This document shows, one piece after another, positions 23,777-34,255 of a DNA stretch of 64,000 bases. The translations under genes were made by a program, and so were the position numbers. This stretch comes from Talpa occidentalis. Its lineage: Eukaryota > Chordata > Mammalia > Eulipotyphla > Talpidae. The notes under the pieces were generated by a model. It searched no databases. It saw only the letters and a program-made list of their open reading frames with translations, and had not been told where the DNA came from. The DNA lies in the NCBI RefSeq assembly GCF_014898055.3, contig NW_023601212.1, positions 31,236,329-31,300,328 on the forward strand, given 5' to 3'. The first letter of the stretch is position 1; the number at the start of each line of letters is the position of its first letter.

Positions 23777-24053
23777 AGGCCTCCCTGGTGGCGCAGCGGG
23801 TTGAGCGCCACGCTGTGAAGCTGGCCGCAGCCTCTGCAGCGCAGGTTCGATCCCCCAGCAGGCCGGCGAGAATCCCACATGGCATGGCAGACCTCTCTTG
23901 TCTCACCCACTGCTCCCCACAGCAGTGCATTTCATCAGTCTGCCTGTTCTGTTCCCCGCTCTGTCTCTGGTGAATCCTCTCACCCTCCCACACCTCTGGC
24001 CTGTACCCCAGCTCTTGTATAAAAATAAATAAATCTTTAAAAAAAACAAAAAC
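23777..24053 (+). mobile_element. tRNA-derived SINE (older subfamily, well preserved)
   Basis: A box TGGCGCAGCGG, B box 'aggttcgatccc', body 'cagcagtgcatttcatcagt', end 'ggcctgtaccccagctcttg' plus A-rich tail. Target duplication AAAAACCTGATATCCA at 23761-23776, with one mismatch at 24054-24069; the site begins with A after CT, compatible with L1-endonuclease cutting. The 137-codon minus ORF here is read through the element. Confidence 0.96.
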
Positions 24054-24214
24054 AAAAACCTGACATCCAAGAGGTAGTGTTCAGGGTCTAAGAGTATACC
24101 CTTGTGTGGCTCTAAGGCCCTGAGTCCCTTGTGGAAGTGCTGCCTCATCTCTATGTGAGCTGCCACAGCTCTCCCTTTTATTAAATTTATAATATTTCTT
24201 GATAGTCTCATTCC

Positions 24215-24315
24215 ACCTGCCTATCAAATTCCCAGTAGTCTGGGGCCAGACACTGTGTCTGTGTTGTCACAGTAACAGCACAATACTGGGCACACAGGGG
24301 TCATTTAAAAAATGC
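24215..24315 (+). repeat. L2 3'-end fragment, sense
   Basis: 'tctggggccagacactgtgtc' and 'acagcacaatactgggcaca' resemble the L2/MIR terminus. The following 24.3-24.64 kb has nothing named. Confidence 0.5.
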
Positions 24316-24639
24316 CTTAGAACTCCCCAACAATAGTACTGGTTCCTTGTTCTTCTTTCCCAGACCTTTCAAAGTATAGAAAATTTTGGCTCAAGAATCA
24401 GAGTGAAAGAGGGGAACTGCATTGCCAGGTATACCCACTGAAACTTTGCCAATCAGAAAAAAATGTAAGGAGAACAAGAAGGGAAAGAGAAAAAATGGAT
24501 TGATTTACTTCATATTGCACAACAAGATCAAGTGGGAAAGGTATTGGATGGAGTGCAGGTAAAGAGTCAGATTCAGTTAAAGACTAGGTTCATGTAGGAA
24601 TTAAAGCTGCAAGAGTTGTTTTAATCTGCTTGTTGTAGT

Positions 24640-25085
24640 AGATATATATGTAAATATTTGGGCAATTAAAAAGGTTACAAAGGCACAAAGTAGAAAGAAG
24701 GAAATAATTTATTCTATAATGGTCACAGAGACCATACACAAATATTTATGAGAGCGACAAATTCTAAGCAACTAAATGTCCACTGATGGAGGATGGGTAA
24801 TGTGCATGATGATACAGCTGAGGCGACAGTACTGTGCACACAGTCACAACAACATGCAGTTGGTTTGCAAAAGCAAAGATGCCCATATGCAAAAAATTAG
24901 CAAAACATAATTTAAAAATGGAAGCAAACATCTATACCTAGCTAATCTATAGCTATGTATAATTTATGTACATAAAAATGACTAGAAATATATTTAAAGT
25001 GATGCATTTGTGGAGGTTTGAAGCTATAACCCCCAAAGATGCACAGATATAAAACAACTTTACCTCAATAAAAATATTTAAAAAA
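24640..25085 (+). repeat. Old L1 3' end, sense
   Basis: 'ctaaatgtccactgatggag', 'gggtaatgtgcatgatgata', 'tatttaaagtgatgcatttg' and an A-rich terminus 'cctcaataaaaatatttaaa' follow an old L1M/HAL1-like 3' end. Confidence 0.55.
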
Positions 25086-26380
25086 AAGAAAGCTATTTAC
25101 GAACACTTAGAATTGAGATTACATTATAAACTATTTTTTGTCTTTGCTCTTACCCGTGCTTCTTAAAAGTTCTCCATTAAATAAGAGCTCTTTGATAAAG
25201 AGAGTAACTGAAAATAGATATATACATAAATTAAGTCCAAATGTAAGGTATCCAGTGGCACAAAGAAACAAATGCAATGGAAACAGTTAATGTGAAATAA
25301 CAATATAATAATATAATAACAATCCATTTATATTCAAATCTTTGAACATTTTACATTGAAGAAGTATAAAGAGTCTTTGGGTCCAATCTCATACCCATTG
25401 CAGAAATCCCCACAACAGCCCTCTAGGAATATTGTAGGAAAAGAAGGAGAAAGAGAAGGAGTGAAAGGAAGAAGGAAAATTATGAAAGGGAAGAATGGCT
25501 GCCTTAGTGTTTTTATGTCCAATAGTAAATGTTGGGAAAAAATAAAGCGACTTATTAAAGCAGAACACATATTCAGGGATAAAGATGGGATTCATCCCAC
25601 CAGGTAGGAAAATCCTTCCAGGTCAATGTGCTTCCCGAGGGCAAAGGGCAAAGAGGACACATTCCAGCTCAGTGGATGAAAGAAAGCTTAGTTGAGGTGC
25701 CTTTTCTTGTTGCAGGGCATGCGTACATTTGTGGAATGTGGGTGTAGAGTAGCCCAGGGGGACAACATACATTTAGTATGTTGTACTGGAGGTTGTCTTG
25801 GCTCCAAATTTATCCTTCCATGCACTGCTTTGTAACTATGGGCTGGGAATGCCAAGAAATACATTTTCCAGATGTTTCATCAGTCAACTACCTCTTACCC
25901 TCTGCTAGCTGCAGACACTAGACTGAAAGTGAAAGGTGGGAGATGTCCCCTCCTCTTCTTTCCTGTTTTTGTCTGTGTGAACCCAGAGGTAATAGGAGGA
26001 CCGCAGCTGCAGCTGGCTCCACCTCTAGCTTCTCTTCAGAAATCCCAGAACCAGCCTCATTGTGTTCCCTCAGAGGTGCCCTGTTTTCAGAAATCTAAGC
26101 ACTAACCAGGTAGTCTTTCTCCTCTTGATTTCCTGTGTCCTAAGAACCCCTCTCCAGCCTACTAGGGGTGGCTGCCTCTATGATCTCTGGGGCACTCAGT
26201 GATTCTTTGGGCTCGCTCTGTCTGAAACACCTCATGTTCCTGTTTCCTGACTGGACCCAGATTAATTCTGAGAAGGGAGAGGGAAAAGGGATGGTGGTGC
26301 GTGTACTTCCTCTGCGTCAGGAACTATGCTAAGTGCTGCAAGCGCATTACTTCATTTCAATGACAGGCAGTTCATTTGGG
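25086..26380. other. Unannotated unique sequence
   Basis: No family recognised. A purine-rich tract at 25435-25500 gives two overlapping ORFs (25334-25607, both strands) of low complexity. Confidence 0.4.
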
Positions 26381-26384
26381 ACCT

Positions 26385-27130
26385 TCAGGGTGAATCAGTT
26401 CTTCGTTGAACAGTACCAGTTGTTAAGAAGTTTAATCTACCACATTGAGCTGAAATCTGTCTCCCTAAAATCCTAGCCATTACTCTTTATTCTGACACCA
26501 AAGCTATCCAGTTTATCCAATTTTTCTTCCTATGCTTCAAATGTTTGGAAGAAGCTATGTCTCCCCAAAGTCTTTTCTTTTCCAAATTAAATATCACCAG
26601 TCCTTTCAACCATTTTTCTTCTGATAGGATTTTTATCTTCTCCTTCACCTTCCTAGACCTTCTCCATTGAATCAAAGTTGTGTGTCAATATAACTCTCAA
26701 ATCATGCCCGAAAGAGAACAAAATACTCCACATTTTGTCTGGTCTTTAAGAAGGACCATGAAATTACTAACTCTTTCCACAAGTACTACATTTGTGTTAC
26801 ATTTAATATGTTTACATATTTATGAGTGACAAGCAAGGAAATTCTACTTTTTTCTCTTATTATGCTACTAAAACCCTTGTTATTTTCTCCATTCCACATG
26901 CAATGAAGTGACATGCTATAGCCCTGCAAATTTTAAAGTAATTTTAAATATTCATCTGCACCTCTACTTACTTTCATTTTGTAATTGTTTTGCTCAATTA
27001 TTCTCAGCAGGTGAATCTTTGTAATCCTGACTTCCCTTTCTAACATGTTGACTATCCAGATTTTAGCCGGATGCAAATTTGACAATGATGCCTTTTATTT
27101 CACCATTTACAGTTTTAAAGAAGACAAAAA
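26385..27130 (+). repeat. L3/CR1 LINE remnant, long, sense
   Basis: Collinear with the CR1/L3 3' half: 'aagaagtttaatctaccaca', 'tcaaatgtttggaagaagct', 'atgtctccccaaagtctttt', 'ttccaaattaaatatcacca', 'cctttcaaccatttttcttc', 'acaaaatactccacattttg', 'gtctggtctttaagaaggac' and 'gatgcaaatttgacaatgat'. CR1-lineage LINEs stopped moving in mammals long ago, so about 700 bp of recognisable order is notable. No ORF survives. Confidence 0.75.
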
Positions 27131-27488
27131 CCCAAAACAGAGACGAACATGAAAACCTGTAAGCAACGATTTTTCAAAGTAGCCTCTCAGAACAGGTTGT
27201 TCTGCGTACATTGAAGGAATCATTGTACCTTCTAATTAGTTCACACACTAATGATGTGTGCTAAAATCTTCCCTTGGCCCTGGGAGTCCTCCCACTGACT
27301 TGTAAGAGGATGCACTCCTCTCCCAAGCTCTTGCATGCCCTACGGTGTATGTACACACGTCTGTCTCTACTTCCATTCTCTGGCCAAGCTCATTTCTTTA
27401 GGAGCTTCACTTCATCAGGAAATTTTGTGATTCTATATTCAGAGTATCCAAATTTGTTTTGGCTGTCATCGTGGCTATTTCATCATTT

Positions 27489-27755
27489 TTTTTTAAGATT
27501 TATTCATTTATTTATACAAGCACTGGGTACAGTCAGAAGCGCAGGAGGTTGAGAGAATTCACCAGAGTCAGAGCAGGGAACAGAACAGGCAGACTGACAA
27601 AGAAATACACTGCTAAGGGGAGCAGCGGGGGAGACAGGAGAGGTCTGCGCACCATGTGGGACCCTTGCCGGCGGCCAGGGATCGAACCGGCACTGCAGCG
27701 GCTGTGGGCAGCTTCGCAGCCCAGCGCTCAACCACTGCGCCACCAGGGGAGGCCC
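27489..27755 (-). mobile_element. tRNA-derived SINE (younger subfamily), antisense
   Basis: Minus-strand head 'ggggcctcccctggtggcgc', B box 'ggttcgatccctgg', 'agcagtgtatttctttgtca', 'gcgcttctgactgtacccag', then (AAAT)n. Target duplication CTATTTCATCA at 27475-27485 and 27756-27766. Lacks the 'acatgcctct' tail of the copies at 13.2 and 21.3 kb. The ORFs at 27459-27836 arise from it. Confidence 0.94.
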
Positions 27756-27924
27756 CTATTTCATCAATTTTTAAATATTTCTTTTCCTGAACGCTCAAGT
27801 ATGTGTCTATCAGCATCTCCTTCCTGTGCATTGTGAGCTTTGTTCCCTGGTTCTTACCCTTTTCACATTAATATCTGGCACTTCTTGGACAGGTTATGTG
27901 TCATTTCTCTAAAGGTAGACTTAG

Positions 27925-28065
27925 TTCAGCTTTTCTCAAACTATGTCCCAGGAAATGTCAAATGGCGTTGCATAAAAGCGATCTTCTACGGTTGAATAGT
28001 TTTGGTAGCTCCTGCATGTGATAGTCATTTCCTGGTGATTCACAGTTTACATTAACATATTAAAG
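27925..28065 (+). repeat. Possible hAT-type DNA transposon fossil
   Basis: 'agcttttctcaaactatgtc' is a common start of MER-type hAT elements, followed by a degenerate AT-rich body. A similar start recurs at about 28170. Family not determined. Confidence 0.3.
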
Positions 28066-28239
28066 GCTCTAAAATGTCCAGTAATAAAGAAATCAGCTTC
28101 ACTTTAATTAAGCTAATATCTCCACAACTTAATTGACCATAGAACTCTTTCTGAGTTATGTATTAGTAGTTTTCAGACTAGGTTAGTCTACAGAACACAG
28201 CTAGTATACCATTTGCATAATACTGAGTTAAAGAAGAAT

Positions 28240-28510
28240 TCTAACTCTATTTCAGTTTGTTTAACATTTATTAATTATATGCTAGTTTCTGAAATACAAA
28301 GATGAATACAGTGCAGTCCCTGCCCTGTGTTGTTTAAAATCTGCTGGAAGAGAAGAAGAATATAAATGACTGAACAGAATTACATAGAGCTCATGCAAAA
28401 TACAATGTGATCATCAAAGAGGATGCCATGAATTCACAAGAAGTATATTGTAGAGGCTCTAAAGAGATAACATTTTATTTAGATCCAGAAAAATCAAGAA
28501 AACGTCAAAA
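28240..28510 (-). repeat. L2 3' end, antisense
   Basis: 'gtttaacatttattaattat', 'aaatacaaagatgaatacag', 'gcagtccctgccctgtgttg', 'aatctgctggaagagaagaag' and 'caatgtgatcatcaaagagg' in antisense L2 order. Confidence 0.7.
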
Positions 28511-28884
28511 ACCTTGGGGTACATGAGAGAGACTCATTTATTTCAACTTTGGAAGGACTACTGAAGCAAATGATTCCTTCAATGATTCATATATATAAAG
28601 TTTTAATTTTTTCCTAATTGATATTCAGTAAACATGACTTTTTGTCTAATTTCCTCAAAAAGTATGGTACTCTGTAGTACAGTCCACTTGTTATATGATA
28701 AAAATCAATGAAGATCCTCACCAGTCTTTCTGCAATTTATTTCAATATTACCTAAAATTCTGCTTTCTTTTTCAGATAACTACATACTGTATTGTGTTAA
28801 ACTAAGATTACTGTCAGTAGAAATTTTCCAGTTGGCACCTTAGCTAAACTGTACCTCTCCTATCCTATATCTTTTTAAATATTG

Positions 28885-29065
28885 ATTTTTTAAATCCCAA
28901 AATGTGACTTCATATTTATCCTTGTTAAATTCAATATGTGACATTCAGTTCCCAGTCTGTCAGTTTCATTTCTGATTCTGATTCTGATTTTGTCATCCAA
29001 CATACTTAGCATCTTTCTCAGTTTCTTGTCATTCTTGATCTTGCAGGTATGCTTTTTCGATGGTT
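28885..29065 (+). repeat. L3/CR1 LINE fragment, sense
   Basis: 'atttatccttgttaaattca', 'ttcccagtctgtcagtttca' and 'ttctgattttgtcatccaac' match the CR1/L3 segment just upstream of its 3' end. It overlaps in content with the end of 26385-27130, so it is probably a separate insertion. Confidence 0.65.
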
Positions 29066-29265
29066 ACACAAACCCTCATTTGAGTCAAATCATGTTTTAG
29101 GACAGGAATGAGGACAGAAATGTGGCTCTTGCAGACTCACACCAAGACAGCCCAATGAACAGGATGGATGAGAGGAATGGAGGGGGTCCAGAAAGCCAAT
29201 CAGCCCCCTGCATGAAGGGAAGTGGCCAGAGGAGGAAGGAAGACTATCAGGCTATATTTCAGCTA

Positions 29266-29287
29266 CATGATGGTTTGAACCATCATG
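29266..29287. repeat. Perfect inverted repeat (10-bp stem, 2-nt loop)
   Basis: CATGATGGTT at 29266-29275 and AACCATCATG at 29278-29287 enclose TG. Confidence 0.9.
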
Positions 29288-29580
29288 AATGACATCAGGG
29301 GGCCTGCAGTGGGGCAACCCTAGCAGTCTCAGAATGGAGAATGACCTTGACAGGAGCAGCACAGAAATGGACCCGCTGAGGCTGCATAGGCACATTCATC
29401 CGCTAAAATGGGTCTGGCTGCGGGCTGCAACAGTAAAGGAAAGGGTGGGGATCCTGACCTCAGTGAGTGGCAAATAGACCCAGAAGATAGATACACTTTC
29501 TCAGAGGAAAGTGACACAGCAGTGTAAGAAATGAGAGGGGCAAGCTCAAATGGAAACTCCTGTTTTTGTACCAAGGGAAT

Positions 29581-29702
29581 GAGAAAATGTGAGGTTGTGG
29601 CCAATTGAAAGTAGAAAGAAACATTCACCTTGGTGAAGAGTGAGACAATGTGTGGTTATGGCCAATTGGAAGTAGAAAGAAACATTCACCTTGGTGCAGA
29701 GT
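29581..29702 (+). repeat. 61-bp tandem duplication
   Basis: Two head-to-tail units, 29581-29641 and 29642-29702, differing at five positions by hand alignment. Shared core 'gtagaaagaaacattcacct'. No repeat family recognised in either unit or in the surrounding 29.1-30.15 kb. Confidence 0.95.
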
Positions 29703-30149
29703 GAAGTAGGGAATTTATAGATCTACAGAGGAAGTGCTGGGCAGCAGGTTGCTCAGCAGGAAGACCACGCATGTGTAACCTGGCAAGTGATCTCTGCTCC
29801 ATGGCATCACAGGCAGGAGCACTGACCGAAGTATGAAGCACAAAGAGGAAGAAGGAACAACCTCAAGGAGTTTCTGAATTCAAGGTCAAAAACAAGAGGA
29901 GAAACCAGAGGGAGAGAGACAAAGGGAAGCCAGACAAGGGAGGAACCAAAGTGAGCAATTTCCTAGCTGCAAGTGAGGGAATCTTCCTCTGGAGTGGCTG
30001 ATAGGGATTTGTTTTCCAAGTCCACTTCAGTATTTAGACATGAACACTTTGTGTGGACATGTTCATAGTGGGGAGTTTCATCACTGGTCTGTGTAAGTTT
30101 TAGGGTCCTTGAACAAGACAGTAGCATCTGGAAACTGTCACACCCACAA

Positions 30150-31140
30150 TGCACAGCGTCTGGCACCTCCCTGAGGTGACTTCAGAGTGGGGACCCACTC
30201 CTCCAGGGTGGCGGGGGCTCCTGTTGCAGGGCAGCAGGGGCCTCCCCAGCTCAATCCCCCCAGCCCGATTGCAAAGTTACATCTCATCAATATGCCTCAT
30301 CTCCACTTGCCTCCAGCAACCAACTTATTTGGGGGGAGGCAGAGGATGGAAGGTGTCGTTACTGCTTTTGACTTGGCTTACTGCTTTGGCCCCTTACACA
30401 TAATCTGCCCCCTGACCTAACATTAGCATAATGCTCATTAATCAAGCTCTGGCCTCCAATTAATGTCCAGCTGTGTGGATGCCGAACACTTAATAGCTTC
30501 TGAAGCAGTCAGGCAAAAGTTTAGGCAAATGATTTTGGCAGGAGGGGAGGGGGGCATCCTAATTCTAAGAGAGCCTGGAGTTGTCTACCCATGCAGTAAG
30601 CATGTTTGATCTCATTTCTAAGCAATTGGAGGAAGAGACCAGGAAGAGGCAGGGGCCAATCAGCCGCCTCTGGCGGCTGGCCCCCACCCCTCCCCCACCC
30701 CAGATGGCCTGGAGACAACACTCTCTTCCATCCTTCTGGCCTGGGGTTACACACCCCCACATCACTGTCCAGGCAGCCAGCCAAAGAAGAAAGCCCTGAT
30801 TTATTGCTCTTGGCAGTGTCTAGGCTGTGCATTTCTATAAACCTAGGACCGTGGCTGACTAATAAAACATACACTCAGATTCGCCCCTCAATAAATGTCT
30901 TTCAACCTTTAATCCTGTTTGTTGCAGTCTTTAAGGGAGCATTGATTCAGCGGGCAATGAGGGTTTTTCCTCCCATCTATCTCATACGGATCAATGTTCT
31001 GTCACCCTGCTCCATCTAGCCCGACAAAGGCGAGGCCTCAGAGGGGAGAAGAGGGCATCTCTCCAGATTTATTTCACTGCTTATGAAAGGAGTTTTTAAA
31101 ACCTGCCACCAGAATCCTGCTCCCAGATAGAGTTTCTGAT
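30150..31140. promoter_or_regulatory. Repeat-free block, possible conserved regulatory region
   Basis: About 1 kb with no repeat recognised. It mixes GC-rich parts (30180-30260, 30640-30760) with ATTA-rich parts ('attagcataatgctcattaa', 'ccaattaatgtccagctgtg'). Two ORFs (117 codons minus, 137 codons plus) overlap on opposite strands at 30.5-31.0 kb and have no domain, so they are probably non-coding. The regulatory reading is inference. Confidence 0.3.
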
Positions 31141-31239
31141 CTTCACTATTTTAGGTGACCTTCTTGAATTTGGAGCACAGAACCCAGGTCACAGAACAAT
31201 GCCGTGGACACCAAGGAGCCCACACTACAACTCAGCCGC

Positions 31240-31530
31240 AATGGAGGCAAATTTCTTCTCGTAGCCACCTTTTCATTCTTCCTCCTATGTTTCCAACCTT
31301 ATCTAACTTAAGCAATATCTGTCCAGTCCCGCAAATAAATTTGAGCTATCTCCTTTCCTCCCTCTGCTTCCTGGACATCCAACAATGAACAAGTCTTCCC
31401 ACTGCTGCTTCTTGAATCCCACTTTACCTCCATCCCGCTGTCATCCCAATTCTAGCTCAAGAGAGCACGCCTACGTGGACCACATTCATCTCCATTGGTC
31501 CCATCCTCCCCATCAGCACCCTGCAGGAAT
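31240..31530 (+). repeat. L2-like LINE fragment, sense
   Basis: 'cttttcattcttcctcctat', 'cccactgctgcttcttgaat' and 'ccgctgtcatcccaattcta' resemble L2 reverse transcriptase sequence. Diverged. Confidence 0.4.
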
Positions 31531-31559
31531 TGCTGTGAGGATACTGTGAAAAACACGAT

Positions 31560-31695
31560 TCTGGTTACATGGTTCCTCTGATTATAAAAGGTTGGTGTAC
31601 TTGGCCAAGGTCATAGAGCTGGCACATGTCTGAGGCAAGATGTGAACCCAGTGGGTCCACCTGAAACCCACCACTTTCTCTCTGAGATGCTAACT
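31560..31695 (-). repeat. MIR fragment, antisense
   Basis: 'cttggccaaggtcatagagct', 'gatgtgaacccagtgggtcc' and 'cacctgaaacccaccacttt' match the antisense MIR core. Confidence 0.6.
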
Positions 31696-33685
31696 GCCCT
31701 TTTGGAGTGCAGGGAGCAGATCTTATTTGTGTTTGCTATCAATATTCATTTCTCAATCAAACATCGTGCCCACCTATTACTGAAAATTCAGTACATTTAC
31801 TCATTGAACGCACCATCTTGAGATCATGTCAAGTGTGCCTGATGTCCATCTTCAGAGATGTTTCTAGCACATGTCTTTGGGAGCAAGCATCCAAAAAACT
31901 AATTAGCCATTGAAGTTCTTAGGGAAGGTGATCTATAAACCTTAACAGGGTTAGAATAAGTTACTCCTTCCTGAGCCACAAATAAGCTTAAGGGTATGAT
32001 GTGTTGCTTGATACCCTGCTATGTTCCTAAGGCTCACATCTACACTGCAGTGAGCAGAAAGCAAGTCAACACCTCATTGCATGTCCTGGGCATCTACACT
32101 CAGGCGTAGTCTACACTGCAGTGAGTGGCAGTAAGGGTATATAAACAGTACCAGGGAAAACTGACTATTCTTCCGGCACAGAAGGGACATGTGGGTAGTA
32201 CTCTGGAAGAACGCCATGCCCATGCCTTTTCCCCTGCTGATCTGTTCTGAAAGGCACTGTCCCGCCTACCTGGCCTCTGCTTATGTGTTACTGGTAAAAG
32301 TCAGGGGACTCTGCCTGTGGTCTGCCAGTGTGTCTGCAACAACATATCCAATTTCTGGAGAGACATGACAGAATTTTTCCAGTAGTGACATGCCACAGAT
32401 TAATGCACCTGCCAAAGGCAATTCTGCTGAGGAAATCAACCACCCGATTCTGACTTCTCCCCTTTCCAGCCTCCAATCCCCTCTGGCACCCATCTTCCTC
32501 CTCTCCCTTCCAAACCACAGGTTAGAGGAAAACAGGAATTATCAAAAGTTACCTTCCATTGCAGTCTCTGGTTTATAGTGCTAGCATCTCATTCAAGCAT
32601 TGGCAAGAAAGACACTGATAAAAAGAAGGAGCCAACCCAACCAGACAAGAAATGAAAGACAACAAACTCTATGGTGTTGTTTCCTTTTCCTTTTTGGCAT
32701 TGAAAATCAAATTGAGATAGAAGTTAATACATTTTCATTATCTTCCTTTCTGTCAATCCTAGCTCTGTGGCTTACCCCAAAATAAACCCCTGCAGCTGGT
32801 GAAGCATTCCAACTGCCTTTCGAAACATCCCCTCATCTAGAAGGTGGAATGCACCGGTCAGAGACCTGGCCCAGAGTGCAGACATAGTTTTTAGGAGACA
32901 GCTTCTCACTCGCCCACCCTTGCCACAGTCCTCTCCAAAATCGCCCATTGGCAGAAATGTAACACCTCCTACAATAGCTGAATCTGAACAAGACTTTGAA
33001 GATTTCCATCCTAGGCTCCCTTGGCTGGCCAACAGGTAGACAGCTGAATTGAAGCTAGAGTCATGAACAGGTATGAAAACTCAGGCTCTGACAAGACCAG
33101 GGTGACACAGAGCAAATCATTGTGTTAAAAGGGGAAGAAAACCAAAAATGTAGGCCAGCCCATGAGATGGTCTTGTGGTGGACCTCCTAGTATTGCAGTC
33201 CTGGCTGCTTGTTGGTAGGACATTGTGGCTGAAAATGAGTAAAAGAAAGCAGATGAGGACACGTGAAGATGATACTGGAATAGCAGTTTCTGCTACCCGT
33301 CACTGCCAAAGCCAATGAGCAGAAACAGGAATTCAATCTATAAGTTGCACTTTTGTTCTTCAGATTGCCAATGATCTGAGAGAGTGGAGGGCGCAACACC
33401 CTACAGAAATTGTTCTTACATCTCATCTCAAACTGGCCTTTTTATATTGAGTTAAACAAAGACAGTCATAAGCAAACAACCCGTCAAAACAGCCCATCAC
33501 CACTGATGTTCCTGGTATTCATTATTTTCAGTCACCAGAGTTTGTTATCATCCCCTGAGTCATCCTGATCTGGTACAACCTGGCCTGCTGATCCTGGTTC
33601 ATTTCAGATGGCGTCAATGCCTGGCACTCTTTTGTGCATCAACAAGGCAGGACTCTCAGTTTGAGGCAAGAGTTTTGGTTTAAAG
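31696..33685. other. Unannotated unique sequence
   Basis: Two kb without a repeat I can name; a MIR-like scrap may lie near 33060-33140. At 32035-32120 'ctacactgcagtgag' occurs twice, 73 bp apart, within a degenerate local repeat. ORFs at 32.28-32.58 kb overlap on both strands. Confidence 0.4.
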
Positions 33686-33700
33686 AAAACAGATCTTTAC

Positions 33701-34237
33701 AGATGTTGCTGAGGTGTATGTCATGTAGTGTTTCGCCTATATTTTCTTCTATATATTTTATGGTTTCAGGTTACAATAGCTAAAATATTGAAACAATCCA
33801 AATGCCCAAAATTAGATGACTGGATCAAGAAGATGTGGTGTATACACACAATGGAATATTACTCAGCAATCAAAAAAAAATAAACTCAAGCCATCTGCAG
33901 CAACATGGATCGCGCTGGAAGGGATCATGCTCAGCGAAATAAGCCAGAAAGAAAAAGGAAAATACCGGATGATCTCACTCATAGCAGGAATTTAGAAAAT
34001 CTAAATAAGGGACCAGGAAAAAGACTAATTATAATGAAGTAAAAATCAAAATCAACAAGCAACTATAAACCAGAGACACACTATGGGGGGCGGGGAGGGA
34101 GGAGGGATTAGGATCAAAATAAGGGGGGTGGGAATTATACGGGGACTATAACCAAGATGAAAATGCATACATTGTGCAAAAATGAAAAATGATGTAATAA
34201 AAGAAAAGAAAATGAAAGGAAAGGATAAAAAGAAATA
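33701..34237 (+). mobile_element. Young-looking L1 3' end with inverted 5' segment
   Basis: 33770-34237 is sense L1: the end of ORF2 ('ggatcgcgctggaagggatc', 'ctcagcgaaataagccagaa'), a G-rich tract, 'gcaaaaatgaaaaatgatgt', and an A-rich end. 33701-33769 is L1 ORF2 in the opposite orientation; its minus strand reads 'cctgaaaccataaaatatat', then 'gaagaaaatataggcgaaac'. A probable target duplication, 'cagatc' with flanking A/T, lies at about 33682-33700 and 34238-34255. This architecture is the signature of twin-primed L1 insertion. The copy is dead: 5' truncated and inverted. Confidence 0.85.
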
Positions 34238-34255
34238 AAGCCCAGATCATTAGTT

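Noticed and set aside
23580..23993. 137-codon minus-strand ORF
   Set aside because: Most of it lies in the SINE at 23777-24053; same element-derived peptide pattern.
27459..27836. 125-codon plus-strand ORF
   Set aside because: Antisense reading of the SINE at 27489-27755.
29581..29702. Start of a CRISPR-like or satellite array
   Set aside because: Only two contiguous units without spacers, in mammalian DNA.
30640..30760. GC-rich patch as a CpG-island promoter
   Set aside because: It has few CpGs relative to its GC content and no downstream exon, so it does not look like a CpG island.
32035..32120. Repeated 'ctacactgcagtgag' as a possible tandem element
   Set aside because: Two short copies only with degenerate surroundings; too weak to call a separate finding.
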